DNA from: Progne subis subis
Lineage: Eukaryota > Chordata > Aves > Passeriformes > Hirundinidae
DNA: 64,000 bases
Assembly (NCBI GenBank): GCA_022316685.1
Contig: JAKJHU010000083.1
Location: forward strand, 1,054,001 to 1,118,000
Reading direction: 5' to 3'
Made by a program: the position numbers and the translations under genes. Positions 1-12,560 of this stretch are shown here, piece by piece; positions within the stretch are counted from its first letter, which is position 1, and every line of letters starts with the position of its first letter. The notes below the pieces were generated by a model that did not search any database, was not told the DNA's origin, and saw only the letters and a program-made list of their open reading frames with translations.

Positions 1-327
1 GTGGGCAGCTCCTCCAGATAGGCCTGGGAGCCCTGGGGCAGAGACGCGGGCGTTGCACTGGGGTTTGGGATCTGTGGAGCAAATGGGGAACGGTTCTGGA
101 GGCACAGAGGGAGAGGTCTCCCTGCCAGGGTTCATGGATAAGCAAAGGAAGTTTGAAAAGCAGGGCTGGCAGCATTGCTGCTGTTTTTTGGGTTTAAACA
201 TTGGGCAGATGGATAAAACAAACTCTTCAGAGAGTGCCTGTCGCTAGGAGCTCACAGAAGACAGAAAAAGGCACTGTTAGTGAGAAAAAACCCCTAATAA
301 TGGAGGATTTTGTGGCATTCAGGAAGT
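1..327. other. Unannotated sequence at window start
   Basis: No repeat, exon or RNA gene is recognised here. The only open frames are short and have no recognisable domain. The stretch leads into a diverged CR1 end at 328. Confidence 0.5.
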
Positions 328-370
328 GCTACTCAAAAAGGTCTTTTCCAACCTAAATCATTCTGTATGT
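328..370 (+). mobile_element. CR1 LINE 3' terminus, very short and diverged
   Basis: The string AAAGGTCTTTTCCAACCTAA followed by ATCATTCTGTATG matches the conserved end of avian CR1 elements, where a ggtc/cct-tccaacc motif precedes the attctatg tail. Only about 40 bp can be recognised. Sequence upstream is too diverged to assign, so this is a strongly 5'-truncated or decayed copy in plus orientation. Confidence 0.5.
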
Positions 371-1107
371 GGGGCTTGGAGGAGCTGCTCCAGGTGTTGT
401 TCAGTGCACACAAGCTTTATATCCATGTTACACAAAAAGGGGGGGGGGTGAGTATTCTGAAGACTGTTAGGTTTTTTTGTAGGATAACGCAGTTGAAAGG
501 TGAGGAGGCACGAGTTCAGTTTTATATCTGAGGAGATCTGGAAATGCAATTAAATCAATAGGGGTAATTTTGACACAAGGAGCAAAGGATATGGGACGTG
601 GAAGGTAAGCCAGAAAAAGAGGAGCTGCTTTCTGAGATCAGCTAGGAGAACTGGGGCTGGGATTCCTTCAGACCTCAGGTTTGTGTTGACTTTTATGCTG
701 GATAAGTCGATGTTCTGAGATTTGACCAGAGTGTGTATAGGTTAAAAACTGGGAGAAATGTGCCCTGAACAGTTTTGAGGATTTTCTAATGAAAATAAAT
801 TTTCCCATGAAAATAAAAAACAAATACTCAATATTTTTAAGAACTCAATGGAAAAAGTCTGTAGTCCTCCCCAGCTCTGTATTATGCTCAGTAAAACATG
901 GAATATTGAATTTACTCCTCTGAATTTTTTGCTGTAATGTAATAGAGTGCAATAAATTCCCCAGCGATTTGGCTACTTAATGTTTATTTTGTATTTACCC
1001 AGTGGATTGTATCTGCCTGTGGAAAGCCTTCCGTACTGAGAGTTTATCTGAGTATTTAGCAATCTTCTGTTTGTCCTCGCTGCACATTTGGGAGATGATC
1101 TATCGTG
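371..1107. other. AT-rich single-copy sequence
   Basis: Apart from a short G-run near 440 no structure is seen. No exon or repeat family is recognised. Confidence 0.5.
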
Positions 1108-1225
1108 GATATATTTAGGAAGCGGACACGATGAAATTAAATCACTTGGTCAAGGTTACAGGGAGAATCTGAGATGGATGTTGAAATTAAGCCTGGATCT
1201 TCCTAGCCCTGAGCTAATCCTGTTG
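1108..1225 (+). mobile_element. Ancient MIR-like (CORE-SINE) fragment
   Basis: The order of motifs resembles the MIR core and tail: a gat-gaaatt segment, then TTAAATCACTTGGTCAAGG, an acaggg motif, and a later gcctggatcttcctagcc segment. This mirrors the MIR pattern of gttaagt-acttgcccaaggtcaca followed by a gaacccag-tct segment. Identity looks low, as expected for an element older than birds. An L3/CR1-type ancient tail is the main alternative. Confidence 0.45.
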
Positions 1226-4200
1226 CAGCATGGTCACCCTCTATTTGAAATCTCTTCTGTCATCAGGGGATTGTTTGTGGCTTTGGCTGAGTTTGCTGCA
1301 GCCACAAAGTGTCTGTGGTACCTGAGTGGGGACAATGGCAGAACAAGCAGCCCCTCTCGCCCCACCCCAACTGCTGGGCAGAGCAGAGTGAACCCCTCCT
1401 CCTGGAAAAATTCCCACTTGTTATGCAAGTTTAGAGCCCAGAAGAGCCTCAGTTAATCGTTCAGCTGGATGGAGAGGAAGTACTTTATTCTGGGTGGCAT
1501 TCCCAGAAAGTGTCTTAAAGTAGGAGGAGTGGAGATGGGCTGGGAATTGAAGGTGCTGGCCCCGACCTTGGTGCCAGGCAGTGCCACCACAGGGGGGGTC
1601 AGTGCAGAGGTGAGGAGAAACCTGCCGAGCTCCCAAACTTGGTTTTGAAGTGTCTGGCTTGAGGACTGATCACAGAATTGGGGCTGTGTGGAGCTCAGCA
1701 CCGACCAATTGCTCAGCTCTTCCCTCCAGGATTTTCCAGGATGATATAACCGAACATAAGCTGTGCTAACTCTCATTCTTTTCCAGCTAAATATACATTT
1801 GTGGACTTGAGCTGATTGTGTGGTGATGGAGAGGCAGCGTTTTATGTAAGGCGTGTGTAGGAGACCTGAGCGAGATCTCGGCAGGGATCATATTAGAGCC
1901 TGTAAATGTGGGATCGGTTATTTACAGCTGAAGGATGGGGGGAGAGGAAGGGATTAAGGATCTGAATCCCACCATTCCATTATCTCCAGAGAAGTGCTCA
2001 ATATCACACTATTTGCTCAGTATAAACTAAAATTGATGCCTGATTACATTAGGTGCCATGTTTATAAAAGATGCGCTGTTGGTTTGAAAATTAAATTCCT
2101 TAGTTCATTTGAAACCTTGAGGTTTCAACCCCTTAAAAAAAAAAAAGAAAATTCCAGAGCTCTTTAGGGTTATCACTGAATCTCTGTAAAACTGAATTAC
2201 TTTAACTTAACTGGATGCTGGTTTTGCTGTGTCCAGCAGAAAATTTTTTAGTTCCTCTTGCTGGATCCACAAGTCAGAAACAATGTTTTAAAAGAATTAC
2301 TTGGATTTGTTTTGTAAGGGCTAGAAAAATGTGCCAGAATAATGTTCATTGCCATGTAGTGGTTAAACATTCCCTTCCTAGAGATTGAAATCCCTGCCTT
2401 GCTGCTCTCATGCTGATTCTGCAAACATACCCAGAGTCTTTCACTGCTGGAACACCAGTGCAATCACTTTTCCTATTCATGGTGCCCAAATAAACCATGT
2501 GTTTAGGTTTTCTCATAAACAAGGAGAAAAGAAGACAGATTTTCTTACAAGTGACACAATCTTGTTCTTTACAGACAGTGATTTCAGCATTTATTATTTT
2601 TGCCTTCCAGGAAACACAGGATCCAAAACTTGTATACATTAAATGTCCTGGTGTAGACTCTTTAATGCTGTTGTATCTCAGATTTGTATAATTCATGCTT
2701 GTCCAGTGGATTCCTTAAATACCATATTGAAGGATTTTAGGTGGTCCTTTATAAACCCTGGCCATCCTTCCTTCCAGGGCATTCACTGAGTTTATTTCCC
2801 CAGCTGGTTAAAAGAACTCCCTTTTATACCCATCAAAATTATATCCTCAAGAGAAATTAACTTCTGTTCTTAATAATGTGATCAACTTGATTTCTGCATA
2901 ATTATATTTAACTTAGTTTAGACTGAGAGAAAGCAAATTCTGTAAAATAAAGTTCTATTTTGTCAGTTTTTTGGGGGTTTTTTGGTAATGTAGGGTGGAA
3001 GAAGAGGCATCCTAAAGTTGCTTTCCCAACTATTTTAGAGGATAGACAGAGGAAATGGTTCTTTTAAATTCCCCTGCTAACAAATGATCATTTTTTTTGG
3101 TTGGAATGAAACTCTTCTGGACTCTGGGGAGGGCTCTGCTGGTGTCAGTGGCACGACTTCAGGTGACATTAATGAGGGGCTGGCTACAGATATGCTGTGG
3201 GATCAGTGCTTTGGGGTTTTGTGCATGAACAGGATGCTTGTTCAGCTATAAAAGGGTCTTAGTGACAACCAAGGGACACCTTTTTCTCTTGGGACCAATT
3301 TCTTTGGACACCTGGAGGGCTCTATGCCTCTTAATTAATTAACAGGGAGCTGTGGCCATGTCCAGCACTGTGTCCAGTCCCTGTGAATTTTTTCCAAGCC
3401 AGGCCAGGGAATGCACACTAAGTTTCCTTCCCAGTGAGTGAAGTTGCCTCTGGGAAGTGAAGGTGCTGTACCTGGCTCTGTGTTTCCTCAGAGAATTAGT
3501 GAAAATCAGACATCTCAGCAGTCTGAGGAAGCTTCTCTGTGAGTCTTCTCTCCCAGGCACAGGAGTTACCAAAGACTTCCATTATTTTAAAAGTAGAAAA
3601 CAGAATTCCTGCATGATGTTTTGTGATACATTTTATTATTTTATCTCTTACACGTATTATGATCTTCCACTGTTGCTCCTGAGCTGGAATTAATGAAATG
3701 GCAAGAAGAAAAAAAACTCAGTGGGATTTAATTTTGCGAATAATGTGCTGAGGGTTCTCATCACTACTTTATCTAAATATAACACTGCGAGCATCTCTGG
3801 TGCTTGTGAATTACAGGATGTTTGGAAGCTGCAGCAGCTCCCGGGAAACCCAATTTTCCTCTCCACAAATCGAAGTTAGGAGCATTAAATATAATTAATA
3901 TGGAATATCTGTGTTTAACTGTTTTATGGAATGTAAGCACAGAACATTTGGATGTCTTTAGTGAACTAAACCGAGGACACGATGCAGGACTGCACAATTT
4001 ATTTTTATCCTCAAGGTCAAGTAACATCTTTGAGCACTGACATAGTGTTCAAGAAATATGGGTCTTACTACAAAATGCCCTTCAAGGTTAGGAATTTCCT
4101 TGTATATATTATATATGTACACAAGTATTTGCATTACTGATGATCTTTTTCCTTGGGCTTTTGAAAAGAAAAGCTGCATGTTTTTAGAGACTGGAATGTC

Positions 4201-5255
4201 TGACTTAGAGAGCAAAGCTCCAAGATATGTAACAGAGGTATGAAGCTGATCTTTGTAGGGCAAGGCTGTGTTAAAAAAAAAAAAAAAAAAGGGTATTTGT
4301 ATTAAGGAATTAAGGAATCCCCCTAAATATGGGAATTCTAAGAAGAAATGTGGATTAAAGTAGAATTTGTGCTTATCTGCTGATGCTGGACACTTTCAAA
4401 ATTACTGAGCTGAAATGGCAGATGAATTTTTAATGGTCTTAAATTATCAGCCCATACATAAACCACCTTATAACACATTAAAGAGGAGAAAAAATTTATG
4501 CTCTCCTGGCTTTTTTCTGGTTTACAAGCGCTTCAAACTCTCCCCTCTTACCTTCCCTTTTTTGGAGTGATTTAAGCAAACTTTGCAGATCTATTTTCTC
4601 AACCTCCCAGGGAGGCATTTGTATTTATTTGCTAGTAAATTACTTTTTTTTTTTTTTAATTATTTTCACCCATTATTTCTGTTTATGGAGATTGGGATGC
4701 ATGTGGTTGATCAGGTGAGGGCAAGGAGGAGGGCTGCTTTCTGCCAGCCCCAGACAGGAGGAGGCTGTTGGGATTTTATCACTGTAATCTGCTGGTTTAT
4801 TACTGGTCATTAAGGCATCCAAAAGATTTATTTGGAGCAAAAACCTTGCTAAGAGATCAAGGCTGTGAGTTAGCCATGGAACAGAGGGGTGGTGATGTTG
4901 CTTGTCCAGGTGGAGAAGTTCAGGATGAGGCCTTGAGTTCTGGGCTCTGGAATTCGCCTGCTGGTCCTGCAGCACTTCCCGGTGGTCCCTGTAACCCTGT
5001 GGAGGGGAATTTGGCTGGATTTGGGATGTGAGCTGACAAATGACCCAGGGTGAAATAAATAATCAGACTTTTATTTCCCCTGCACAATGCCACGTCCTGT
5101 TCTCGGTGCCTAAAACAAATTGTTGCTGGTGCAGAAAAGAACAATTCTGGCTCTGGAGAAAGGGAGGTAAAAATGTAGTCAATAAATCACTCCAAATGCA
5201 ATCAGGACATCATTCAAACCTCCCAGGCTGTGCTCTCTGGTAGGTTGAACCTGGC
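1226..5255. other. About 4 kb of mostly single-copy AT-rich sequence
   Basis: No recognisable coding exon, RNA gene or interspersed repeat was found. It includes an A18 run at 4273-4290 and a T12 run near 4647. Several ORFs of 60-120 codons occur on both strands but lack splice context and known domains, so I treat them as chance. Confidence 0.5.
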
Positions 5256-5333
5256 TGTGACCCAGCCACGGCTGGGAGTTGGGCTCAATGCTCCTTGTGG
5301 GTCCCTCCCAGGAAATTCTGTGATTCTATGAAG
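5256..5333 (+). mobile_element. CR1 LINE 3' end
   Basis: The segment carries a typical CR1 3' UTR end: a ttgggctcaatg stretch, then CTCCTTGTGGGTCCCTCCCA, then the terminal TTCTGTGATTCTATGAA tail made of the degenerate 8-bp terminal repeats diagnostic of CR1. Only the last ~80 bp can be recognised, so the insertion is 5'-truncated, as is usual for CR1. Confidence 0.72.
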
Positions 5334-5473
5334 TAATGGCTGCTTTGGGCTCCTTCTTCTCCGTCTTTTGGTTCTTATATTTCCTGGCTCCTTTATGGGG
5401 GATAGGAGAGGTATTACCATGCATTGTTTGCTCCTAAATCCTCTCTTGACACATTTCTGACCAAACAAAATGA

Positions 5474-5520
5474 GTTTGTTTTGTTTTGTGGTTTTTTTTT
5501 TTGGTTTTTTTTTTTTTTTT
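5474..5520 (+). repeat. T-rich low-complexity run
   Basis: TTTTG repeats grade into an 11-T run and a 16-T run separated by GG. Confidence 0.85.
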
Positions 5521-6720
5521 AAACTCTCCCTGAAGGAATGGAACCTTAACCCTTAGTGAGGAATCTGCAGTACATCAGTGTTGTTGGTAAAGGACAATTT
5601 TAAAATAATAGACAGCTTGGAGGGTTATTTAGCTAAGGGAAATACTATAAAATGTGTCAATTTTGTTTGGATGTGACATTCTTCTAGGTTAGATATTCGT
5701 GGGTTTTTTTGGTCCAATAACATTTTTGTTCACGTGTTCACTCTTCTGCACTGGACAGACTCTTTTAATCCACAATAATGTTTTGGCAAGTCCTAAGCTC
5801 AGTTGCTTCAGAAAGTTGTGATATTTTGGCAAAATTTTTATAACTATTGTGTCATAGTGTTGCATCTGGGGCTAAGAAACAGCTGATGGATCTTCAGGAC
5901 ATGGCTCAGTCTGGAAGCCAAGCCTGACACCCACCTAATTTTCATTTAGAGTGTATTTTTATTTCTATACTGACTATATTTATTACAATAACATTTGGGT
6001 CTTGTATTTAGTTTAATATTGAATAATATGAATGAGAATTTTTCTGCAAATTATATGTTACATCTCTAAGTAAATCTTCTATAGCAAATAATTCTTGAAG
6101 CTTTCTTATTGTAAAGCTCATTCTTTGCTGAAGAACTTGAACGTTTATTTCAAATCTAGATATAATTGTGAATACGAATCCTGAGTTCTTATAGGAGAAT
6201 ATTTATATCTAAAAGCCACAAACAGCCATTGTGATAATTTCGGATTAGGTTTGACTCTACAGTTGCTCAAGCCCTCGGACTGGCTTTTGGGACAGCTATT
6301 CCCAGATCTTCCAGTGGGATTGAAAGGACTGGCTTATTGAAACTCACTTGGGGTTTTTTTGTTTGTTTTGGCTGAAGTGGAGCCATTCTGTCAAATGCTG
6401 CCATGCAGGGAATGAACAGGACTGGTGTGCAACATTCTGGGCGGCACCAGAACGTTCCAGCCAACACCAGTGAACCCTTCCAAGGCTGTGGGACCGGTCT
6501 GAGTTCCCACAGCGAGTGGGGTGGCAGTGCCAGCCCGGGTGACATCAGCAGCACAAAGGGACCGGTTTGTTGAGGTGGGGGTTGTGGCACAGGGAAGAAC
6601 ATCCAAGGGTTCCCAGTGGGTTTGTGTGATGGCTGAGCTCCAGTTCCTCCTTTCCCCAGAGCTGCGGGGCTTTGTGGCCCTGCAGCGAGGTGAGCCCCTG
6701 GAGCTGGGCTCTGGGACAAT
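5521..6720. other. Single-copy AT-rich sequence
   Basis: No gene or repeat is recognised. The 3' part is overlapped by a minus-strand frame that extends out of the neighbouring minisatellite. Confidence 0.5.
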
Positions 6721-7000
6721 CTACCGAGGAGGTGGCTCTGGGGTGACCCCAAGATTCCTGGGATGAGGATCCAGGGCTGTGGGGAAACCCTCTGGAGGAG
6801 ATGGCTCTGGGGTGGCCCCAAGATTCCAAGGATGGGGTTCTGGGCTGTGGGGACAATCTTCTGACGAGGTGGCTCTGGGGTGGCCCCAAGATTCCAAAGA
6901 TGAGACTCTGGGTTGTTGGGGATACCCTCTGGAGGAGGTGGCTCCAAGGTGACGCCAAGATTCCTGGGATGTGGCTCCAGGCTGCTCTGGGAGCCCCCTG
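6721..7000. repeat. Minisatellite, ~69-bp unit, about 4 copies
   Basis: The motif TGGCTC(TGG/CAA)GG followed by a ccaagattcc element recurs at 6733, 6802, 6870 and 6939, giving spacings of 69, 68 and 69 bp. Units are imperfect. Because 69 is a multiple of three, the minus strand stays open for 260 codons (7049-6267), encoding a degenerate 23-residue, proline-rich repeat. That open frame is best explained by the repeat itself, with no known domain and no CpG-island start. Confidence 0.85.
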
Positions 7001-9322
7001 TGTGTGCACGTTCCTCAGGCAGGATGATCAGCAGGGCAGAGATACCCACGGCTTTACAAAGCTTAATAGGTCAGATTGCTTTGCCCACTAAGCTAAACAT
7101 AGCCTTTTATCTCATTATATCAGGAAAACCCTCTCCTCAACAGGAGGCAATCGCTGCAGGTGATTAATTACTAGGAAATGTGTATCAGAGTTGGATTTTT
7201 GCTGAGATATCAAAAGTCCCTTTTTCATAGTTTGTTAAAATTCCATTCTCCTGTTTGAATTGTTGAGAGTGATTGAACCTTGTCCCACTGTTGTTTCTCT
7301 TTATGTTAATAATTTGCCTTTATTAGAGTAATAAATAAAGCTGATCCAGGCTTCTATTCAGAACCATTTGACAAAAAGGCTGCAATGGGAGTTACTGTGT
7401 CAGACTGATGAGATGTACAGTCAGGAGACCCAGGTATGTAGGAAAAGTCCATATACTGAAGAATGAAAGCTTTAAGTTCTCAAAGGAGCACACATTTCCT
7501 TAATAATAAGAATAACACTCCATATTCATAATTGAATTCTCTATTATTCCTTAATCTGAAATATGACTGGAACAGTTGAGCAGTTTGAAGGGAACAATGG
7601 AGGGTTGCTTTTTTAGCGTGCAGTCCAAGGTCATGGTGTGACCTGGCTGTGTAAAAGCGGTGCTTGATGTTCACATCCATGTCACAGTCCTGCACAATTT
7701 CATGGCAAAGGATGCTCCCTCAAACGCATCCTTCTCGGGATATTCTTTTCAAATGGGAGACAAGTGGTTTCCTGTACAGAAGCTTAGCAAATAAGAAGGA
7801 AAAACAACTCCCAGAACATCGTGGTGGTATTTAGCATCAGTGATATCTGAAGAAGGTATTGAACCAAAATTCTGATTCCAAACTGTTTTTTTTCTGGGAG
7901 AATAGTTTTGATGCCATAGAGAGATGAGTCCCATGTAACTCATCTACTTGTGCAAAGTTTCACCCCTATTTCCAGACATCCTTCAAAGTCAGGTTGTCTG
8001 AAATCTGCAGTTTGACATGAACTGATGCGACAGCTTTAAACTGTACAATCCTATAATTTGAGTTTAAATGATTTTGAGTTAATTTCTAATCTCCATCAGG
8101 ACCAGTGCTATGAGACTGCAGGAGGAGAGTAACATTCCCTTCCAGAACACAGGGAAGGGGATCCCTGTGCTGGAAACGCAGAGGATTTGAATCTCCCTCC
8201 CAGTATCACTGTATTGTGTTAGGTAAACAGAATAATGCTGGAAGGCAGTTGGCACAAATTTTGTTTTGAGAACTGGCAGTTTTTATGGGGTTTAAACGCC
8301 CATGGAATGAAGGGGGGATTCCTTTGCTGCCCATCCACAGCTCCCAGAGATTGTGGCACCCTCACAAAGTCACTCTTCAAAGCTCTTGTCAGGCCACTCT
8401 GTCAGTTGGTCTAAGATTTGTTCTGAGTGTCGACAAATATTTCCTCTCATCTACATGGGAGGTGACAGATTCTGTGTGTAAGCCAAAAAGAGGGTAGAAT
8501 GCTGGTATAACACAGGTTTTGTATTCTTGGGCCTGTCTTAGGCTGTTGAGAAGCTGATTTCAGCAGTGGGCTCAGGTTTAGCTGTGTCAGATGTTGCAGA
8601 TTCTCACTCTGGTCAGGGCAGAACTCTTTGGAGGAGGCTGCTGAGATGCTTCCCTGTTATAGCTGTGCTTAGGCTGTGGAAGTGAGCTAGGTTTACTTAA
8701 GCTTTACTGGGAAGCTTAGGCTAATTAATTCTTCTTCCTCAGTTTGTTGTTGTTGTTGTTAGAGCCTAATGACTTTTCTTCCTGCTTGGGTGACCCTGGG
8801 AGCATGGTTGTGTTTTCTGAGCTTTAAACTTGTGGCAAGGAGGGGAGAGCAACGGCAGCCCAGCCTCGCTGGCATCTTCTCTTTGTGGGCATGGCTTTTA
8901 GATGGTGGAAGAATAAAAACTGGGATATCTGTCGATATCAGATGGTGGAGATTGAAGGAGAGGGGGGAACTGCAGTTCTGGCTGGCTGGTTGTTTTCCTT
9001 TCAGATATTGAGTAAGTTGGGATGCCAGTCAAGGAAGTAAGCTGATTGGAGCTGCAATAATTTATCAGTTGGAGCAAGTGGCAATTTGTACAGGAAAAGT
9101 GCGGCAGATAAAATAGAGAGTTCAAGGCAACCGTGAGCTTCTGAGGTTGAAATCACACAGCGAATGGTTGGGAGCTCTGGGGCTTTCCCAGTCTGAGCCC
9201 TGTGCCTGGATTAGCTCCAGAACTTCCTGCAGTGCAGCCAGGTGTGCCCAGCACCTTTCCCACAGGGAAGGGTTAATCAAGCCACCAGCTCCGAAGCACT
9301 GTAATTTAAACTTGGGAATACA
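7001..9322. other. Single-copy sequence without recognised genes
   Basis: No repeat or exon is recognised except a short GTT microsatellite at 8743-8760. Confidence 0.5.
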
Positions 9323-9445
9323 CTGATTTTATAGTTAGGGACATTGAAGCACAGTGGGATCAAGTGACCTACTAACATCTCCCAGTCAGGAAACAGCAGG
9401 GCAAGTCCTTGAATGTGGCTGTTCTGAGGTCCCTCTCCTGCACTC
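9323..9445 (+). mobile_element. Ancient MIR-like (CORE-SINE) fragment
   Basis: A gattttatagttaggg-acattgaagcacag segment is followed by atcaagtgacc, a cccagtcagg-aaacagcagggcaag segment and a ggctgttctgaggtcc end. This follows the MIR order: ttttacagatgaggaaactgaggcacag, gttaagtgacttgcc, cacacagctagtaagtggcagagc, and a tctgactcc end. The match is clearer than at 1108-1225 but still strongly diverged. Confidence 0.55.
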
Positions 9446-10203
9446 CTCCTTTTATTAGGTCGTGTTGCTTCCCAGGATAACAACATGTTTGTGCAGTTTG
9501 GGGGAGTGCAAGCTGTTTCCTCGCAGAAGTATTACTGCTCTGTGTCCCCAAACTGGAGAGACACTGAATCTGAAAACAGATTTAATTCTTCTTTTTGAAA
9601 ACCTAGCAAATGAGACTGAAAAATATGAGAGGCTGCCAGTCTGCTGTTCTAGTTTAAGTATCTGGGTTGTGATTAGGAAAATATTAGAAATCTGCTGCTG
9701 CTTTCCAGTGCCGTTCCTCTGATTGGACAACTTCACTGGAAAGGAGGTCTTGGTCCCCAAGATCCTGGAAGAGGAATTAAAATTATGTTCCTGTGTTTCC
9801 TGTCATTAATTATCTCATAAAGACCTTGAAATGTGCTTGTGATGTCTATCACCAGCACATATGGAATTAAAATTTTCTCCAAAGAAATTATGTAGGCTCC
9901 AAATATAAATTGTCAGTTGAAGTTTTACTGGGGAAACAATTTTTTCAAGTCGCAGTTCAAGCTCAGCAGCTAAAGTCTCATTCCTTCTATATCCCATAAA
10001 TGTTGTCTTGTTTTTTAAACTTAGTTCCAAAGAGCATATTTCTATTTTCCATTCCGTTTTTCTGCTCCATTTCCACTCCTTGCCCCCAAGTTAAGGTGTT
10101 AAATTGTTTTTCTGTCAGAGCTAAATAACATGCTGCTGGGTGCTTTAATAGGCATGAAGATGCATTGACAAACCCTCATTTCAGATGGTGTCTTGCTTTG
10201 CAG

Positions 10204-10365
10204 GGCTCTGCTATTAAATTTGATGATGAAATATCTCGACAAAGCAGCAGCCAACTGTTGCGGCCGTTTTGAGCTGCACGTGCTGGAAGCCTGGGTTGGA
10301 AAATGTTAATATTCTCACAGTTGTGTCCAAAATGTAGTAATAATAAACCCCTCAGAGTGTTCCTA
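10204..10365 (+). other. Candidate terminal exon (acceptor plus AATAAA)
   Basis: A pyrimidine-rich acceptor (gtcttgctttgcag) ends at 10203. From 10204 one frame reads 22 codons (GSAIKFDDEISRQSSSQLLR then PF) to a TGA, and a second frame is open for about 34 codons. An AATAAA lies at 10342-10347 with GT-rich sequence after it, the arrangement expected of a last exon. No family is recognised, and such combinations arise by chance in long AT-rich DNA, so this is a weak candidate. Confidence 0.2.
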
Positions 10366-11710
10366 GAGGTGCTGTTTACTGGCTGGCCCAGTTTTTGAGG
10401 GTAGAATTGCTATTTTTAGCTCTGGTTGGAGGGTACCTGCTCTGGGTAGCAGGTATTCCCTGGGATTGTAGTCTTGTAACTTTGGGGGCAATGAGCACGT
10501 GTCAACCTTGAACCAGAGAACTCTTGGCCCTGCCTCAGCAGTGCTGGGGCTCAAGTTTGGGCCATTTCTGAGGAGTTTTCCCGTGGGAGCTTTAAATGAG
10601 GGCAAACACAAGATTGGCTCTTTATTCTGAGCTCCTTGATGCGCACCCAGGGCAGGCTCCAGCGTGGTGCATGAATCCAACTCCTGCTCCAGAATTTGCA
10701 TCCTCGAGGATGGAGATTGCACTAAGGCTTGGCCTTGGCTGCAGGATGGCAGCGTTGTGGTGGAGGTAGAACCAACACAATCCCTGTGAGCAGGCTCCAA
10801 ACAAACCTCCAAAAATCTTCCTGGCTTGTCCGTCTCCCCACGTGCTCTGGTGCTTTAGAGGCCTGCCGTGAGTGAGGACTGGGAATATTCATGTCCAAGT
10901 TGGTTGGATTTGGTATATAATGAAAGAAAACCAAGGTTTTCTTTCCCTTTTGAACAGTTTGTTGTTGTTGTTATTTTTCTCCTCTTGTTCCCTTGCTTAT
11001 TCTGTTAATTAAAAATAAGAATTAGAGTTTTTTCTGATATAGGCCTTATGATTCTGTCTCTGGCCTGAAGTTTTTGTAGTATGACAGAAAGTCTTTGAGA
11101 GCAGCACTCATCAAACTGGCAACAGCCAAATGTGTGGAACAAGATTTTTGGGCTGTGTTGAATTTCTTTTAAGCTATTCCTCTCTTCTTTCAGGAAAGAC
11201 AGTGTAAGAAAATAAAGTCTTCTTTAGTGTATTTTGGTACTGTGTCAATCAAACTTCTATTGCTTTTCAAGTCATCTTTAAAAATTCTACCAAAATAAAA
11301 AGGAATGTCAGTAGCCAGATAATTGCAGATGTCTCAGTATCTTCCTGCTTTTCTGACAGAGCAGTAGAGGTCACCAACATTTATGGGTCTGGGGCCTCAG
11401 CACGAGACGTTTAACTCAAGCACTGCTTTGTTCAGTGCTAGGATTCAGTCTGAGCTGCGCTACAAACTCCTAACGGCTGCAGTTTGTACTGAAAACTTGT
11501 TCTGAAAAGGGGACACGTCTCCCTGCTTAATATAACCCAAAGTCACTGCATCTGGTGTCCTGGCATGCATGTAATTGCCTGTAGCTTCCTAATGATAAAG
11601 GCAGTCTCACGTGAGAAAATTCCGCATTGATCCTAGTCCTGATTTACATTTTACTTCGTTAAGAAAAAATTGATCAGCATAGATAAAACTCCTGATCAAT
11701 GATCCCAGCA

Positions 11711-11712
<2 letters not shown>

Positions 11713-11739
<27 letters not shown>
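11713..11739 (+). repeat. T27 homopolymer
   Basis: An uninterrupted run of 27 T. Confidence 0.95.
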
Positions 11740-11743
<4 letters not shown>

Positions 11744-11977
11744 GCTTCCATTTTGGTGCAGTGCAGACTTTTGGTTTAACTGGCTGAATTGATATTCTGA
11801 GCAGCGAGTAAGGCAGGATGACAGAGCATCAGCACAGCTACTCCTATTATTGCTGAGGGAGGTGTGCTCCTGCCCATCCTGGCCAAGGCACAGGCAAGCC
11901 GTGAGCCACTGCTGTCCTAGGATGCTACAAAACACATCCCAGCTTTTATCTGCACTGTTTTACATGTTCTTCACCTT

Positions 11978-12032
11978 AAAAAAAAAAAAGAAAAAAAAAG
12001 AAAAAGAAAAAAAACAAAGAGAGAGAGGGAGG
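11978..12032 (+). repeat. Polypurine A/G tract
   Basis: About 55 bases of A-rich sequence with interspersed G and a single C, ending in a short GA repeat. Confidence 0.9.
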
Positions 12033-12560
12033 TATTTTCTTGAGTTCAGTCACTCCCAGGATTGAATGGTTTGAGGTAGGAAATCTGAAGTTGTAGTTTG
12101 GACATGGTACACGTACTGATCACAGTTTCCTTTGAAAAAATAGACTATTACCCAGAAAATGTTCTATCTTTCAAAGGGATGATGTCTCTGTCTTGTTTAT
12201 GGTGTTTGGGTTTGCTTTGCACTGCAATGGCACAGTATTCCATTGGAAAAGCCTTTTACACCTCTGAATCCTTCACGTGCTAATAATTCAAAATAACAGA
12301 TGCATAATAACTCAGGATGGATGGCGAGAATCTGTAGATAAAATGCAGTGATTCCCCGAAGTGCAGGGCTGTGAGGAAGAGAAGGGCAGAGAGCTGCTCT
12401 GGCATGCGTGTGTGGTTTTACAGCACACACTGATGTGACCAGATCAGATTAAACGGGGATATTTCGCTGTTCCTCCTGCAGGTTTTGGATTTCTGGCAGG
12501 CATGGCAGGGACACAAACACAACACAAACCCCGCAGCACTGCAAGGCTGCTTTTTATTAT

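Larger units (their letters stand above)
9446..12560. other. Mostly single-copy sequence, with one exon-like segment and two homopolymer tracts
   Basis: It holds the possible terminal exon at 10204, the T27 run at 11713 and the purine tract at 11978, each listed separately. No interspersed repeat is recognised in the remainder, and no ORF shows a known domain. Confidence 0.5.
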
